Shown: piece after piece, positions 14,589 through 22,945 of the stretch | How positions within the stretch are numbered: position 1 is the stretch's first letter | Layout of the letters: each line of letters opens with the position of its first letter | Assembly: GCA_964528155.1 (NCBI GenBank) | Contig: CAZGRL010000019.1 | Span: 1-54,066 of the forward strand | Direction of reading: 5' to 3' | Source of the DNA: G001797105 sp964528155 | Lineage (GTDB): Bacteria > Chloroflexota > Anaerolineae > Anaerolineales > E44-bin32 | DNA: 54,066 bases | Position numbers and translations under genes: made by a program | The notes under the pieces: model-generated | What the model saw: the letters and a program-made list of their open reading frames with translations, nothing else | Database searches by the model: none | Told to the model about the DNA's origin: nothing

Positions 14589-16169
14589 CTGATTGGACGA
14601 CGTTTCCTCCAGCTCGTAACCTGGATCCTCGCAGTTAGTATGCTTGTCGGAGATCCGCCGGCCGTGGCGGCCGATGACGGACATCTCACCCCGGGCGCTT
14701 CGTATTTCGGCAGAAACCAATACATCGAATACATCGCCGGCGATCTGCCGCTGGTCCTCAGCGCGCCGCACGGAGGGGATCTGCGGCCGGACGAGCTTCC
14801 CGATCGAGAGCAGGCGGTCTCCGTGGCCGATACCTGGAGCATCGAGTACACCCTGGCCGTCGCCGACGTCATCTTTCAACTCACAGGTCATCACCCGCAC
14901 GTTGTTATCAATCATCTTCAGCGGGTCAAGTTGGATGCCAACCGCGATCTCGCCTACGGCGCCCAAGACAGTCCCGAAGCGCAGCAAGCCTGGCATGAGT
15001 TCCATGATTTCCTCGATCTGGCGGAGACCTCCGCCGTCGAGCAATGCGGTCGCGGTCTCTACCTTGATCTTCACACCAACGGGCAGGCGGGGGGCTGGAT
15101 CCAACTTGGTTATGGGATCCCGGCGAGCGATCTCGTGCTGAGCAATGAGGAGCTTGATCGCCCGGCTCACGTCGCCGAGTCAAGTCTGCGATCGTTGTCG
15201 AACGTCTCCGGAGAGGGTCTGTCGGCGCTATTGCGAGGCGCGGACAGCCTGGGCGGTTTGCTCGCGGCCAGAGGCTATCGAGCCGTCCCGAGTAACGTTG
15301 TGCCCTGGCCGCATGGGATCACCTATTACGACGGCGGCTACAACGTTTTCCGACACGGGTCACGCAACGGCGGCGGGGTTGACGGCATCCAGCTTGAGAC
15401 CTCGATGGACTACGTCCGGCCGGAGAACATCCAGAGATACGCCAGAGTGTTGAGTGAGTCGATCCTCAGCTTCATGGAAATGCACTACGGCTTCAGCCTG
15501 GACCAAGGGGGTGGGACACTCTGCCCGGTCTTTGCGGATGTCGACCCAGGCCAGCGATCATCGGCCGCGATTGAGGCTCTTTACAAGGAAGGCGTTGTGC
15601 AACCGTGCAGCACCAGTCCGCGGCTGTTCTGCCCCGGAGCGTCGCTTACTCGGGGAGATGCCGCCCAGATGATCGGGAGGCTTGTCCGGCCGGGCACTCC
15701 TGCTCCGGACACGACGGAGACGTTCTATCGCGATATTCCTCCCGGCGATCCCCTCACTCCCTGGGCGACATTGTTGTGGCAGGCCGGTCTTATCACTAGC
15801 TGCCGGGTGGATCGCCTGGCCTTTTGTCCGGACCAAGGGTTCTCGCGCGCCGAGGCAGCCAAGACGTTTCTTCAACTCCTCAAGGGTCCAGCATATTTGC
15901 CCCCTTCACCCGCGGGTCTGTTTGCCGATCTGTCCGCGGATGACTGGAGGACCTGGTGGGCAGAAGCAGCATACGCGGAAGGGTTGATCCACCCTTGTGC
16001 AGACACCACATTCCTGCAGTTTTGTCCGGATGAAGTGATCAGTCGCGCGGAGGCTGCTGTCCTTCTGGCAACGGTGGAAGGTGCACATGCCCCTGTTGCG
16101 AACGCCAGGGGAGAAGGAGCATCCCTCGGTTCTGGGAAGACTGCCGCGCCGAGAGCAACGAATCGATGA
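14589..16169 (+). CDS. secreted N-formylglutamate-amidohydrolase-like protein with three SLH repeats
   Basis: The protein has a signal peptide, an amidohydrolase-like domain and three C-terminal SLH repeats. The domain shows LVLSAPHGGDLRPDE, VVINHLQRVKLDANRD and LYLDLHTNGQAGGW, placed like the Zn-binding and substrate residues of N-formylglutamate amidohydrolase-fold enzymes. The SLH units start FADVDPG, FYRDIPPG and FADLSADD, each with a pair of Cys, and would hold the enzyme at the cell surface. The substrate is not known; a peptide or poly-glutamate is plausible. The first ATG in frame is 14640, but codons before it encode a good signal peptide (GRRFLQLVTWILAVSMLVG) with GGAG at 14578-14581; a CTG at 14589 or ATT at 14592 is therefore the likely, non-standard start. 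Confidence 0.7.
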   Translation: MIGRRFLQLVTWILAVSMLVGDPPAVAADDGHLTPGASYFGRNQYIEYIAGDLPLVLSAPHGGDLRPDELPDREQAVSVADTWSIEYTLAVADVIFQLTGHHPHVVINHLQRVKLDANRDLAYGAQDSPEAQQAWHEFHDFLDLAETSAVEQCGRGLYLDLHTNGQAGGWIQLGYGIPASDLVLSNEELDRPAHVAESSLRSLSNVSGEGLSALLRGADSLGGLLAARGYRAVPSNVVPWPHGITYYDGGYNVFRHGSRNGGGVDGIQLETSMDYVRPENIQRYARVLSESILSFMEMHYGFSLDQGGGTLCPVFADVDPGQRSSAAIEALYKEGVVQPCSTSPRLFCPGASLTRGDAAQMIGRLVRPGTPAPDTTETFYRDIPPGDPLTPWATLLWQAGLITSCRVDRLAFCPDQGFSRAEAAKTFLQLLKGPAYLPPSPAGLFADLSADDWRTWWAEAAYAEGLIHPCADTTFLQFCPDEVISRAEAAVLLATVEGAHAPVANARGEGASLGSGKTAAPRATNR

Positions 16170-16341
16170 GATAGGGCCCGAATCGGGCGGATGGTCTCCC
16201 TGGCGAGCCGAGACGCCTTCATCGGGCGTGATTCTGAATTGGTACCAAAGTACCCTGCCCAGGCGACTCTGTGATTATCTAAAATGATGCCGGATTCGGC
16301 CCAGATCGCATCAAACTCGACGATTCGAAGAGGGCACGGGT

Positions 16342-16704
16342 ATGTACGCGGAAAACGAGCTCATCTTTCCTCCCTATGCGATTCCACAATTGCGAAATGA
16401 GCGTGGCCCTGAGTGGAGGGAACTGGTCGACCGCGTCTCTCAGCTCCCTGAGGATCACCCGGAAAGCCTGGCATTCTCACTGATGATGATGCGTCTGGAC
16501 GGTTGCATGTCCTGCGAGACGGATTCATACCGGGCGATGAAGGGATGTAGATCATGCGCGTCGCAGGTATTGAGGCGGCATAAGGGTTCGGACTCGGATT
16601 TGATTCAGCGGTACGAAAGAGCTTTGAAGGACATTCGGGCCTATCTGACGGCGAACCCGTCGGTGGTTGCGGCGGAGGAAGTGATCCCAGCTCGCGCAGC
16701 CTAA
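16342..16704 (+). CDS. small protein with paired CxxC motifs
   Basis: A 120-residue soluble protein, not recognised as a named family. The middle carries DGCMSCETDSYRAMKGCRSC, i.e. CxxC-x10-CxxC, suited to bind one zinc or an Fe-S cluster. The rest is mostly helical, with a tyrosine/arginine-rich helix (RYERALKDIRAYL). ATG 16342 has GAGGGC upstream. It is followed by a membrane FeS protein gene, but a gap of 166 nt with its own ribosome-binding site separates them, so a functional link is only possible. A 10-bp palindrome TTGGTACCAA lies upstream at 16239-16248. Confidence 0.65.
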   Translation: MYAENELIFPPYAIPQLRNERGPEWRELVDRVSQLPEDHPESLAFSLMMMRLDGCMSCETDSYRAMKGCRSCASQVLRRHKGSDSDLIQRYERALKDIRAYLTANPSVVAAEEVIPARAA

Positions 16705-16870
16705 CAAAATTGGCAGGGTGTCAGCTCAACCTCGGGGCCGAACGGGCCCCGATTTATTTCCTGTCTTTGAGGTGTCGGCCCACCGCGTCCGCCCCATGGT
16801 AGACTCTTTATCCGGGCAGAGAATCAGCCCAGTTTCCCCCGCACAATCTTGCTCTTGCAGGAGTCCCTCG

Positions 16871-18901
16871 ATGCTTTCAACCCCAGAGAAATACCTCTTC
16901 GCATTGGCCGTCCTGGTGACCCTGATTGTGGCCTGGCGAGAGATCACGCGCCTGGTGCGGATCATAAGCCGAGGCTATGGCCGCCCAGATTGGAAGGCCA
17001 TCCCCGGCAGGGCCGTCGGCGTGGTCCTGAAGACCGTAAGTCTGGCGCCCACTTTCAAAGTGCGTCTATGGACAAGTATCTTGCACGGACTGGTCGCCTG
17101 GGGCTTCATGTACTACCTGTTGGTGAACACCGGCGATGTCGTCGCCGGCTACGTTCCGGGGTTCATGATGCTGGGGGGCGGTGCTCTGGGCGATGTGTAT
17201 CGCCTCGGTGCAGATGTATTGAGTGTCGGTGTGCTCGTCGGAATGGTGGCCCTGGTCATTCGGCGATACGTTCTTCGCCCTGCCGCCATCGATGTGCGAG
17301 CGGAAACACTGCTCAATCCCAAAGCGCGCTACGGAATCGGGCGTGACTCGGCGATCGTCGCTGGCTTCATCATCCTTCATGTGGGGTTCCGCTTCCTGGG
17401 TGAGAGCTTTCAGTTGGCGGTGGATGGCAGAGACGCCTGGCAGCCACTCGCTTCAGGAGTGGCTGCCATGTGGGCGGGCCTGTCGCCGGCGAGTCTCGAG
17501 GCAGCGCGGCACATCTCGTGGTGGTTCGCCTTGGGTTTGATCCTGGCGTTCATCCCCTACTTCCCCTACACGAAGCACGTTCACCTGTTTTTCGGTCCGA
17601 TCAACTTTCTGCTCAGTCCCGTGAGACCTTCGATGGGGCAGTTGGATCCACTCGATTTCGAGGATCAGAGCATCGAGCAGTTCGGTGCATCGAAGCTGGA
17701 GGACCTGTCATATTCGAGCCTGCTGGATGCCTACGCGTGCATCATGTGCAATCGCTGCCAGGAAGCTTGCCCGGCGTACGAGACGGGCAAGGTGCTCTCG
17801 CCGGCCGCCCTGGAGATCAACAAGCGCTACTTCCTCAACTACGAAGGAAGCAAGCTCGCCGCCGGCCAGGCAAGCGATCAGACCTTGCTCGAATTCGCCA
17901 TCCCGGCTGAAGCGGTCTGGGCTTGCACGGCTTGCGGTGCATGTGTCGAAGTATGCCCGGTAGGCAACGAACCGATGCGTGACATTCTTGAGATCCGCCG
18001 CTATCTGGTCCTGACCGAGAACGCGTTCCCCGAGCAATTCCAGGCCTCCTATCGAGGTATGGAGCGGACGGCGAACCCGTGGAACATCGGGTCGGATCAG
18101 CGTCTGGCATGGGCGGAGGGGCTCAAGGTTCCGACGACGGCCGAGAAGCCGGAGGCCGAACTGCTTTGGTGGGTCGGATGCGCCCCGGCCACGGATGCTC
18201 GGGCGCAAAAGACGGCTCGGGCTTTCGCTGAGGTGTTGCAGGCCGCCGGCGTCGACTACGCTGTGCTCGGGCCGGAGGAACGCTGCAGCGGAGATCCGGC
18301 GCGCCGGTCGGGGAACGAGTATCTGTTCTCGGAAATGGCGATGGCCAATGTGGAAACGCTGAATGCTGTGGCCCCGAAGCGCATCGTGACCACCTGTCCG
18401 CACTGTTTGCATGTGTTGAAGAACGAGTACCCGGCTTTCGGTGGGAACTACACGGTGATCCATCATACGCAACTGATCGAGGAACTGGTCCAGAGCGGCC
18501 GGCTGACCATGCGCCGTGCCGCCATGGATGGACTTGCGTTCCACGACCCGTGCTATCTCGGCCGGCAGAACAAGATCAGTGACGCGCCACGCCGGTCATT
18601 GGAGGCAGCGGGCATCCAAGTTAAGGAGATGCCGCGCAACCGCGAGCAGTCCTTCTGTTGCGGCGCCGGCGGCGGTCAGATGTGGAAGGAAGAAGAGGAA
18701 GGCCGGGAGCGCGTGAGCGCCGATCGACTGAGGGAAGCCCGCAACGCCGGGGTGGGGACGCTGGCCGTGGGTTGCCCTTTCTGCATGATCATGCTCAATG
18801 ATGCGGCCCGTCAGGAAGGCGACGATATCGAGGTGCGCGATGTCGTTGAGATCGTGGCGGAGCGAATGGATGGGCGGCAGACGATGGTCGACGGACGATA
18901 G
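16871..18901 (+). CDS. membrane-bound heterodisulfide-reductase-like FeS oxidoreductase
   Basis: A 676-residue protein. Residues 1 to about 260 form a NarI-like membrane part with several helices (LFALAVLVTLIVAWREITRL; LHGLVAWGFMYYLL). Then come two 4Fe-4S sites, CIMCNRCQEACPAYETGK and CTACGACVEVCPVGNEP, and two CCG domains (CSGDPARRSGNE; FHDPCYLGRQ with FCCGAGGGQMW) as in HdrB/HdrD and GlpC/GlcF. Such fusions pass electrons between a soluble donor (for example an electron-transfer flavoprotein) and the quinone pool; no ETF genes are adjacent, so the donor is unknown. ATG 16871 has GCAGGAG upstream; in-frame codons back to 16718 do not look coding. It precedes the 2-oxoacid dehydrogenase cluster. 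Confidence 0.85.
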   Translation: MLSTPEKYLFALAVLVTLIVAWREITRLVRIISRGYGRPDWKAIPGRAVGVVLKTVSLAPTFKVRLWTSILHGLVAWGFMYYLLVNTGDVVAGYVPGFMMLGGGALGDVYRLGADVLSVGVLVGMVALVIRRYVLRPAAIDVRAETLLNPKARYGIGRDSAIVAGFIILHVGFRFLGESFQLAVDGRDAWQPLASGVAAMWAGLSPASLEAARHISWWFALGLILAFIPYFPYTKHVHLFFGPINFLLSPVRPSMGQLDPLDFEDQSIEQFGASKLEDLSYSSLLDAYACIMCNRCQEACPAYETGKVLSPAALEINKRYFLNYEGSKLAAGQASDQTLLEFAIPAEAVWACTACGACVEVCPVGNEPMRDILEIRRYLVLTENAFPEQFQASYRGMERTANPWNIGSDQRLAWAEGLKVPTTAEKPEAELLWWVGCAPATDARAQKTARAFAEVLQAAGVDYAVLGPEERCSGDPARRSGNEYLFSEMAMANVETLNAVAPKRIVTTCPHCLHVLKNEYPAFGGNYTVIHHTQLIEELVQSGRLTMRRAAMDGLAFHDPCYLGRQNKISDAPRRSLEAAGIQVKEMPRNREQSFCCGAGGGQMWKEEEEGRERVSADRLREARNAGVGTLAVGCPFCMIMLNDAARQEGDDIEVRDVVEIVAERMDGRQTMVDGR

Positions 18902-19020
18902 ATGACAAACGAAGGACAACGGATGACCGGCGACCGAAGACGGGAAACGGATGGCAGACGACGGACGATGGACGACAGACAGAAGACGGAAGACGGGGGA
19001 CCGGAGACGGGGTTTATCCG
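18902..19020. repeat. degenerate GACGGA/GGACGA word array
   Basis: Immediately after the stop codon, about 115 nt consist of variants such as GGATGACCGGCGACCGAAGA, AGACGACGGACGATGGACGA and AGACGGAAGACGGGGGACC. One strand is purine-rich throughout. No protein is supported. Confidence 0.7.
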
Positions 19021-19095
19021 ATGCTCCCTTCTTATCGACGTGGGTGCAAACCTGTATCAACTGCGGCGATTGAAGCACGACCACGCCCGCCTAGT

Positions 19096-19124
19096 TTGAG
19101 AATTCGGCCCGACTGAGTTAAGAT
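19096..19124 (+). promoter_or_regulatory. predicted promoter of the 2-oxoacid dehydrogenase operon
   Basis: TTGAGA (19096-19101), 17-bp spacer, TAAGAT (19119-19124). Transcription would begin near 19131, leaving a ~285-nt leader before E1alpha. Confidence 0.5.
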
Positions 19125-19130
19125 TGGATC

Positions 19131-19261
19131 GTCTCTCTTGAGACTGTCATTCGCCAAAGGGGAGTACCGATCTGCACCGGGTGGCCCTGCGTCCAAGAGG
19201 TCCATCCTTTCGTCCGGCGATTTGGGGTCCGGCGTAGGCCTGCGCCGGCCTCTGCGTTTTT
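19131..19261 (+). other. structured leader with GGGGAGTA motif and hairpin plus T-run
   Basis: The leader contains CCAAAGGGGAGTACC (19153-19167), then a GC-rich hairpin CCGGCGTAGG/CCTGCGCCGG (19229-19248) and, eight bases on, TTTTT (19257-19261). The layout could be an attenuator or a small RNA. GGGGAGTA recalls the yybP-ykoY manganese riboswitch core, but the rest of that consensus is not evident and the downstream gene does not fit. Confidence 0.3.
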
Positions 19262-19309
19262 CCCGCCTGAATGGTCACCTCCCCGCATTGTTAACCCAAC
19301 CTAGCCGTG

Positions 19310-19412
19310 CGCGAGTGATGAGTGCCGCTGACTGACGGCTGATTGCTTACTGTCTACTGCTGACCGCTTATTGCTGATTGCTTATCGCTGATCGCTGACG
19401 GCTGAAAGCTGA
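19310..19412. repeat. degenerate GCTGAT/TGCTTA word array running to the start codon
   Basis: About 100 nt of variants of GCTGATTGCTTA and GCTGACGGCTGA (for example TGCTGATTGCTTATCGCTGA) that end at the start of the E1alpha gene. The array lies in the predicted 5' untranslated region and replaces a normal ribosome-binding site. Confidence 0.7.
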
Positions 19413-19418
19413 GTGCCC

Positions 19419-20429
19419 ATGGCAACAACCATTGAAAAACAGGTCGCATCATTAACCAACGAGAGCTTGCTCGAGATGTATTGGATGATGCTGCTCGCCC
19501 GGCGACTTGACGAGCGGGCGTGGGTGCTCCATCGGCAAGGGAAAATCGCCTTCCACATCTCGGGGATCGGTCACGAGGCAGCGCAGGTCGGCGCTGCCTT
19601 TTCCCTCCGTCGGGGAAAGGATTGGGTCGTCCCGTACTATCGCGATCTGGCCATGATCCTCTCGCTCGGCCTCACGCCGCGCGAATTTGCGCTGAGCATC
19701 ATGGGCAAAGAAGGGGATCCGAGTTCCGGTGGGCGTCAGATGCCCAGCCATTGGAGCCTGCGTCGGGCGAATGTGGTGAGCCATTCTTCTCCGGTCGCCA
19801 CTCAAACCACCCACGCCGTCGGTATCGCACTGGGGATCAAGATGGCTGGCGACGAGGCCATCGCCCTGACCAGTATCGGGGAGGGGTCGACGGCACAGGG
19901 CGAATGGTATGAGGGGGTCAATTGGGCGGCGATTCATTCCCTGCCGGTGATCTTCTTGGTCGAGAACAATATGTACGCCATCTCCGTTCGTCAAGAGAAA
20001 CAAATGGCTGTCGGGCACGTGGCAGACAAGGCGGCCGGCCTAGGACTGCCCGGGGTGAGCGTGGATGGGATGAACGCATTGGAGGTGCATCAGGCGGTGA
20101 GCCAGGCGGCCGCCCGGGCACGCGCCGGCGAGGGGCCGACTCTGGTCGAGGCCAGGGTCTACCGCCTGACCCCGCATTCATCGGATGATGATGATCGAAG
20201 CTACCGTTCGCGCGAGGAGGTCGAAGAATGGCGTTCGCGCGATCCGCTGGGTCGTTTCGCCGCTTTGCTCAAGGAACGCAAAGTGCTCACGGAACAGATG
20301 GAGAAGGACATGGAGGCTCGGGCCAAGCAGGAAGTCGATCAGGCGATTCAGGCCGCCGAGCAAGCTCCGTACCCGGAGATCTCCGAAGGCACCTACCCCA
20401 TCTACGCCGAGGACATTCCCCATGCCTGA
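19419..20429 (+). CDS. 2-oxoacid dehydrogenase E1 component, alpha subunit
   Basis: A 336-residue thiamin diphosphate-dependent dehydrogenase alpha chain. Visible landmarks are HISGIGHEAAQVGAAFSL, the phosphorylation-loop-like SHWSLRRANVVSHSS region, the TPP/Mg motif GEGSTAQGEWYEGVNWAA followed by VIFLVENNMYAIS, and the C-terminal HSSDDDDRSYRS. The subunit decarboxylates a 2-oxoacid together with E1beta; the sequence looks closer to branched-chain than to pyruvate enzymes, but that is a judgement. ATG 19419 is used; GTG 19413 two codons earlier is possible. It ends by overlapping E1beta by 8 nt, so the two are coupled. Confidence 0.9.
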   Translation: MATTIEKQVASLTNESLLEMYWMMLLARRLDERAWVLHRQGKIAFHISGIGHEAAQVGAAFSLRRGKDWVVPYYRDLAMILSLGLTPREFALSIMGKEGDPSSGGRQMPSHWSLRRANVVSHSSPVATQTTHAVGIALGIKMAGDEAIALTSIGEGSTAQGEWYEGVNWAAIHSLPVIFLVENNMYAISVRQEKQMAVGHVADKAAGLGLPGVSVDGMNALEVHQAVSQAAARARAGEGPTLVEARVYRLTPHSSDDDDRSYRSREEVEEWRSRDPLGRFAALLKERKVLTEQMEKDMEARAKQEVDQAIQAAEQAPYPEISEGTYPIYAEDIPHA

Positions 20430-21408
20430 GATCACGCTCATCGAAGGATTGCGACAGGCGATGGATGAAGAGTTGGCCCGCGATGAGCGCGTATTCATCG
20501 TCGGCGAGGACGTCGGCCCGCGCGGCGGTGTGTTTCGTGCGACGCAGGGGTTGTTCGAGAAGTATGGTCCGAGGCGAGTCATGGATTCGCCCCTGGCGGA
20601 ACTCTCGATTGTCGGGGTTGGGATTGGCGCCGCGCTGTATGGGATGCGACCGATCTGCGAGATCCAGTTTGCCGACTTCATCTACCCGGCACTTAACCAG
20701 ATCATCAACGAAGCTGCCAAGCTTTGCTATCGCTCGGCCGGTGAATGGACCGTCCCGATGGTGATCCGAGCCCCGTACGGCGGAGGCATCGGCGGGGGTC
20801 TGTACCATTCGCAATCCGTCGAGTCGCTCTTCTGCCATGTACCCGGGTTGAAAGTCGTCGTCCCATCCACACCTTACGATGCCAAAGGCTTGTTGAAGTC
20901 GGCTGTGCGCGATCCGAACCCGGTCCTGGTCTTCGAGCCGAAAAAAGGATACCGCCTGATCAAGGGCGAAGTTCCAGAGGGCGAAGGTGAACTCGTCCGG
21001 CTGGGTGAGGCCAAGATCACGCGCCCGGGGACCGATCTGAGCGTGTTCGCCTACGGGATGATGCACTACTACTGTCTGCAGGCGGCCGAGGCTCTGTCCC
21101 AAGAGGGCGTTGAAGTCGAGGTCGTCGATCTGCGGACGCTGAAGCCGCTCGACAAGAAGACCATCCTTGATTCCGTTGACAAGACCGGGAAGGCATTGAT
21201 CGTGTACGAGGACAACCTCACTGGTGGCTATGGGGCCGAGATCGCTGCCATCCTGGCCGATGAAGCGTTCACCACGCTCGATGCGCCGGTACGGCGCCTG
21301 GCCGGGCCCGACGTCCCGGCGGTTCCCTATAGTCACCCTCTGCAGAGCTGGTTCATGCCTGACCCGGAAAAGATCGCGGCGGCAATGCGGGAGTTGGCTT
21401 CGTACTGA
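20422..21408 (+). CDS. 2-oxoacid dehydrogenase E1 component, beta subunit
   Basis: A 328-residue transketolase-like beta chain: LIEGLRQAMDEELARDERVF with GEDVGPRGGVFRAT at the N-terminus, VMDSPLAELSIVGVGIGAAL, MVIRAPYGGGIGGGLYHSQS, and a C-terminal transketolase domain with LIVYEDNLTGGYGAEIAA. It pairs with E1alpha as an alpha2beta2 enzyme. ATG 20422 lies within the last codons of E1alpha (stop 20427-20429). In-frame codons further upstream overlap E1alpha and are not used. E2 follows after a 152-nt gap filled by a repeat array. Confidence 0.93.
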   Translation: MPEITLIEGLRQAMDEELARDERVFIVGEDVGPRGGVFRATQGLFEKYGPRRVMDSPLAELSIVGVGIGAALYGMRPICEIQFADFIYPALNQIINEAAKLCYRSAGEWTVPMVIRAPYGGGIGGGLYHSQSVESLFCHVPGLKVVVPSTPYDAKGLLKSAVRDPNPVLVFEPKKGYRLIKGEVPEGEGELVRLGEAKITRPGTDLSVFAYGMMHYYCLQAAEALSQEGVEVEVVDLRTLKPLDKKTILDSVDKTGKALIVYEDNLTGGYGAEIAAILADEAFTTLDAPVRRLAGPDVPAVPYSHPLQSWFMPDPEKIAAAMRELASY

Positions 21409-21515
21409 TGTCGGACGATAGACGATAGACGATGGACGATAGACGTCGGACGGCAAGATCAACACATGTGACGGGGCCCATCGTCCGTCGTCCACCGTCC
21501 GTGGTCTGCAGCCTG
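21409..21515. repeat. inverted GACGATA/ATCGTCC word array
   Basis: Variants of GGACGATAGACGATAGACGA occupy 21413-21465, then the complementary set CATCGTCCGTCGTCCACCGT occupies 21479-21505, so the array is an imperfect inverted repeat. It lies between E1beta and E2 within the operon, where a hairpin could adjust the yield of the downstream genes. Confidence 0.7.
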
Positions 21516-21560
21516 TGAGGCTTCGTCGCATCACGCCCGCGTGATTGTCAGGGAGAATCC

Positions 21561-22862
21561 ATGGTCACCAAGGTCATCATGCCTCAGCTCGGCGAGTCGG
21601 TCGTTGAGGGCACGGTCACGAAGTGGCTCAAGAGTGAAGGCGATTCGGTCGAAGAATTCGAGCCCTTGATCGAGATCAACACCGACAAAGTGGACACAGA
21701 GGTGCCTTCACCGGCGCGAGGTACGTTGCTCAGGCAGTACATCCCGGAGGGGGAGACGGTTCGGGCAGGCACGTTGCTGGCGGTCATCGGCGACGCCGGC
21801 GAGGCCATCCCGGAGGGTGAGCCGGCGATGGCGCCTGCGGCGGAGGCAGTGCCCGCGCCCGCATCGGCTGCGAGCGCGCCCGCCAGCCAGCGATCGGGCG
21901 CGCCGACCGACGTGGGGTTCGTGTCACCGGTCGTGGCCCGGATCGCGGCCGAGCGCCGCATCGATCTCTCTCAGGTCCAAGGCACCGGGCGCGGGGGACG
22001 GATCACCAAGAAAGACGTGATGGCTTTTATCGAGAAGACACCGGAGGCGGAATCGGTCCGCCCGTGGGATGTTCCGGCTTCGGGCGAGCTCTTCCGGCCA
22101 ACCGAGGAGGTGTTGGGATCGGGGGTGAGGGATACCGGCAAGGAGAAACGCGCCGCCCCGGGAACAGTGATGCCGCTCGACGCGGTGCGCCGGACGATCG
22201 CCGACCACATGATCCGTTCCAAGCACACCAGTGCGCACGTAACGACCGTCATGGAAGCCGACATGAGCCGGGTCGTCGCCCATCGCAATGCGCACCGTGA
22301 ACAATTCGCCGCCGACGGGGTCAACCTGACCTATTCGGCCTACTTCGCCGCGGCGAGCGTGGCGGCGCTCAAAGCGGTGCCGATCGTCAACGCCTCCTGG
22401 AGTGATAACGGGATCATCCTCCACAAGGACGTCAACGTCGGGATGGCTGTCTCGCTGGGGGAGCGAGGGCTGATCGTCCCTGTGATCCGCCGGGCGGATC
22501 AGAAGTCGCTACTGGCACTGGCCAGGGAGATCAACGAACTTGCCGCTCGAGCGCGAAATCGGCAGCTCAATCCCGACGATGTACAGGGCGGTACCTTCAC
22601 CATCACCAATCACGGCGTGAGCGGCTCGCTTTTCGCCACGCCGATCATCAACCAGCCTCAGGCTGCGATCCTGGGGGTCGGCGCGCTGCAAAAGCGGGTG
22701 GTTGTCGTCGAGACGCCGTCGCCGGCGGGAGGCACGGCTGACGCCATGGTGATTCGCCCAATGGTGTACCTGACTCTCACGTTTGACCACCGCATCCTGG
22801 ACGGGGCCATCGCCGATCAATTCCTTGGGGCCGTGGTCCAACGACTGGAGACGTGGTTATGA
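21561..22862 (+). CDS. dihydrolipoamide acyltransferase (E2)
   Basis: A 433-residue E2 with the classical domain order. Residues 1-80 are one lipoyl domain with the lipoylated Lys in EINTDKVDTEVPSP. An Ala/Pro-rich linker follows, then the peripheral subunit-binding domain at about 113-150 (VSPVVARIAAERRIDLSQVQ, GRITKKDV), a second linker, and the catalytic acyltransferase domain from about 190 ending with LTFDHRILDGAIADQFL, which carries the active-site His and Asp. It forms the core that links E1 and E3. ATG 21561 has AGGGAGA upstream. Specificity (branched-chain, acetyl) is not decided by the sequence I can read. Confidence 0.93.
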   Translation: MVTKVIMPQLGESVVEGTVTKWLKSEGDSVEEFEPLIEINTDKVDTEVPSPARGTLLRQYIPEGETVRAGTLLAVIGDAGEAIPEGEPAMAPAAEAVPAPASAASAPASQRSGAPTDVGFVSPVVARIAAERRIDLSQVQGTGRGGRITKKDVMAFIEKTPEAESVRPWDVPASGELFRPTEEVLGSGVRDTGKEKRAAPGTVMPLDAVRRTIADHMIRSKHTSAHVTTVMEADMSRVVAHRNAHREQFAADGVNLTYSAYFAAASVAALKAVPIVNASWSDNGIILHKDVNVGMAVSLGERGLIVPVIRRADQKSLLALAREINELAARARNRQLNPDDVQGGTFTITNHGVSGSLFATPIINQPQAAILGVGALQKRVVVVETPSPAGGTADAMVIRPMVYLTLTFDHRILDGAIADQFLGAVVQRLETWL

Positions 22863-22945
22863 TGGTCGCCGAGCTCGGGCCCGGGTTTCTGGTTTGCTAC
22901 GGGTCAATCCCACTGGCAACTTGTTTGGACGAGTCTCTGACATCA

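Noticed and set aside
19153..19167. yybP-ykoY manganese riboswitch, suggested by GGGGAGTA
   Set aside because: The complementary 3' part of the consensus is not found at the right distance and the downstream genes are not metal transporters.
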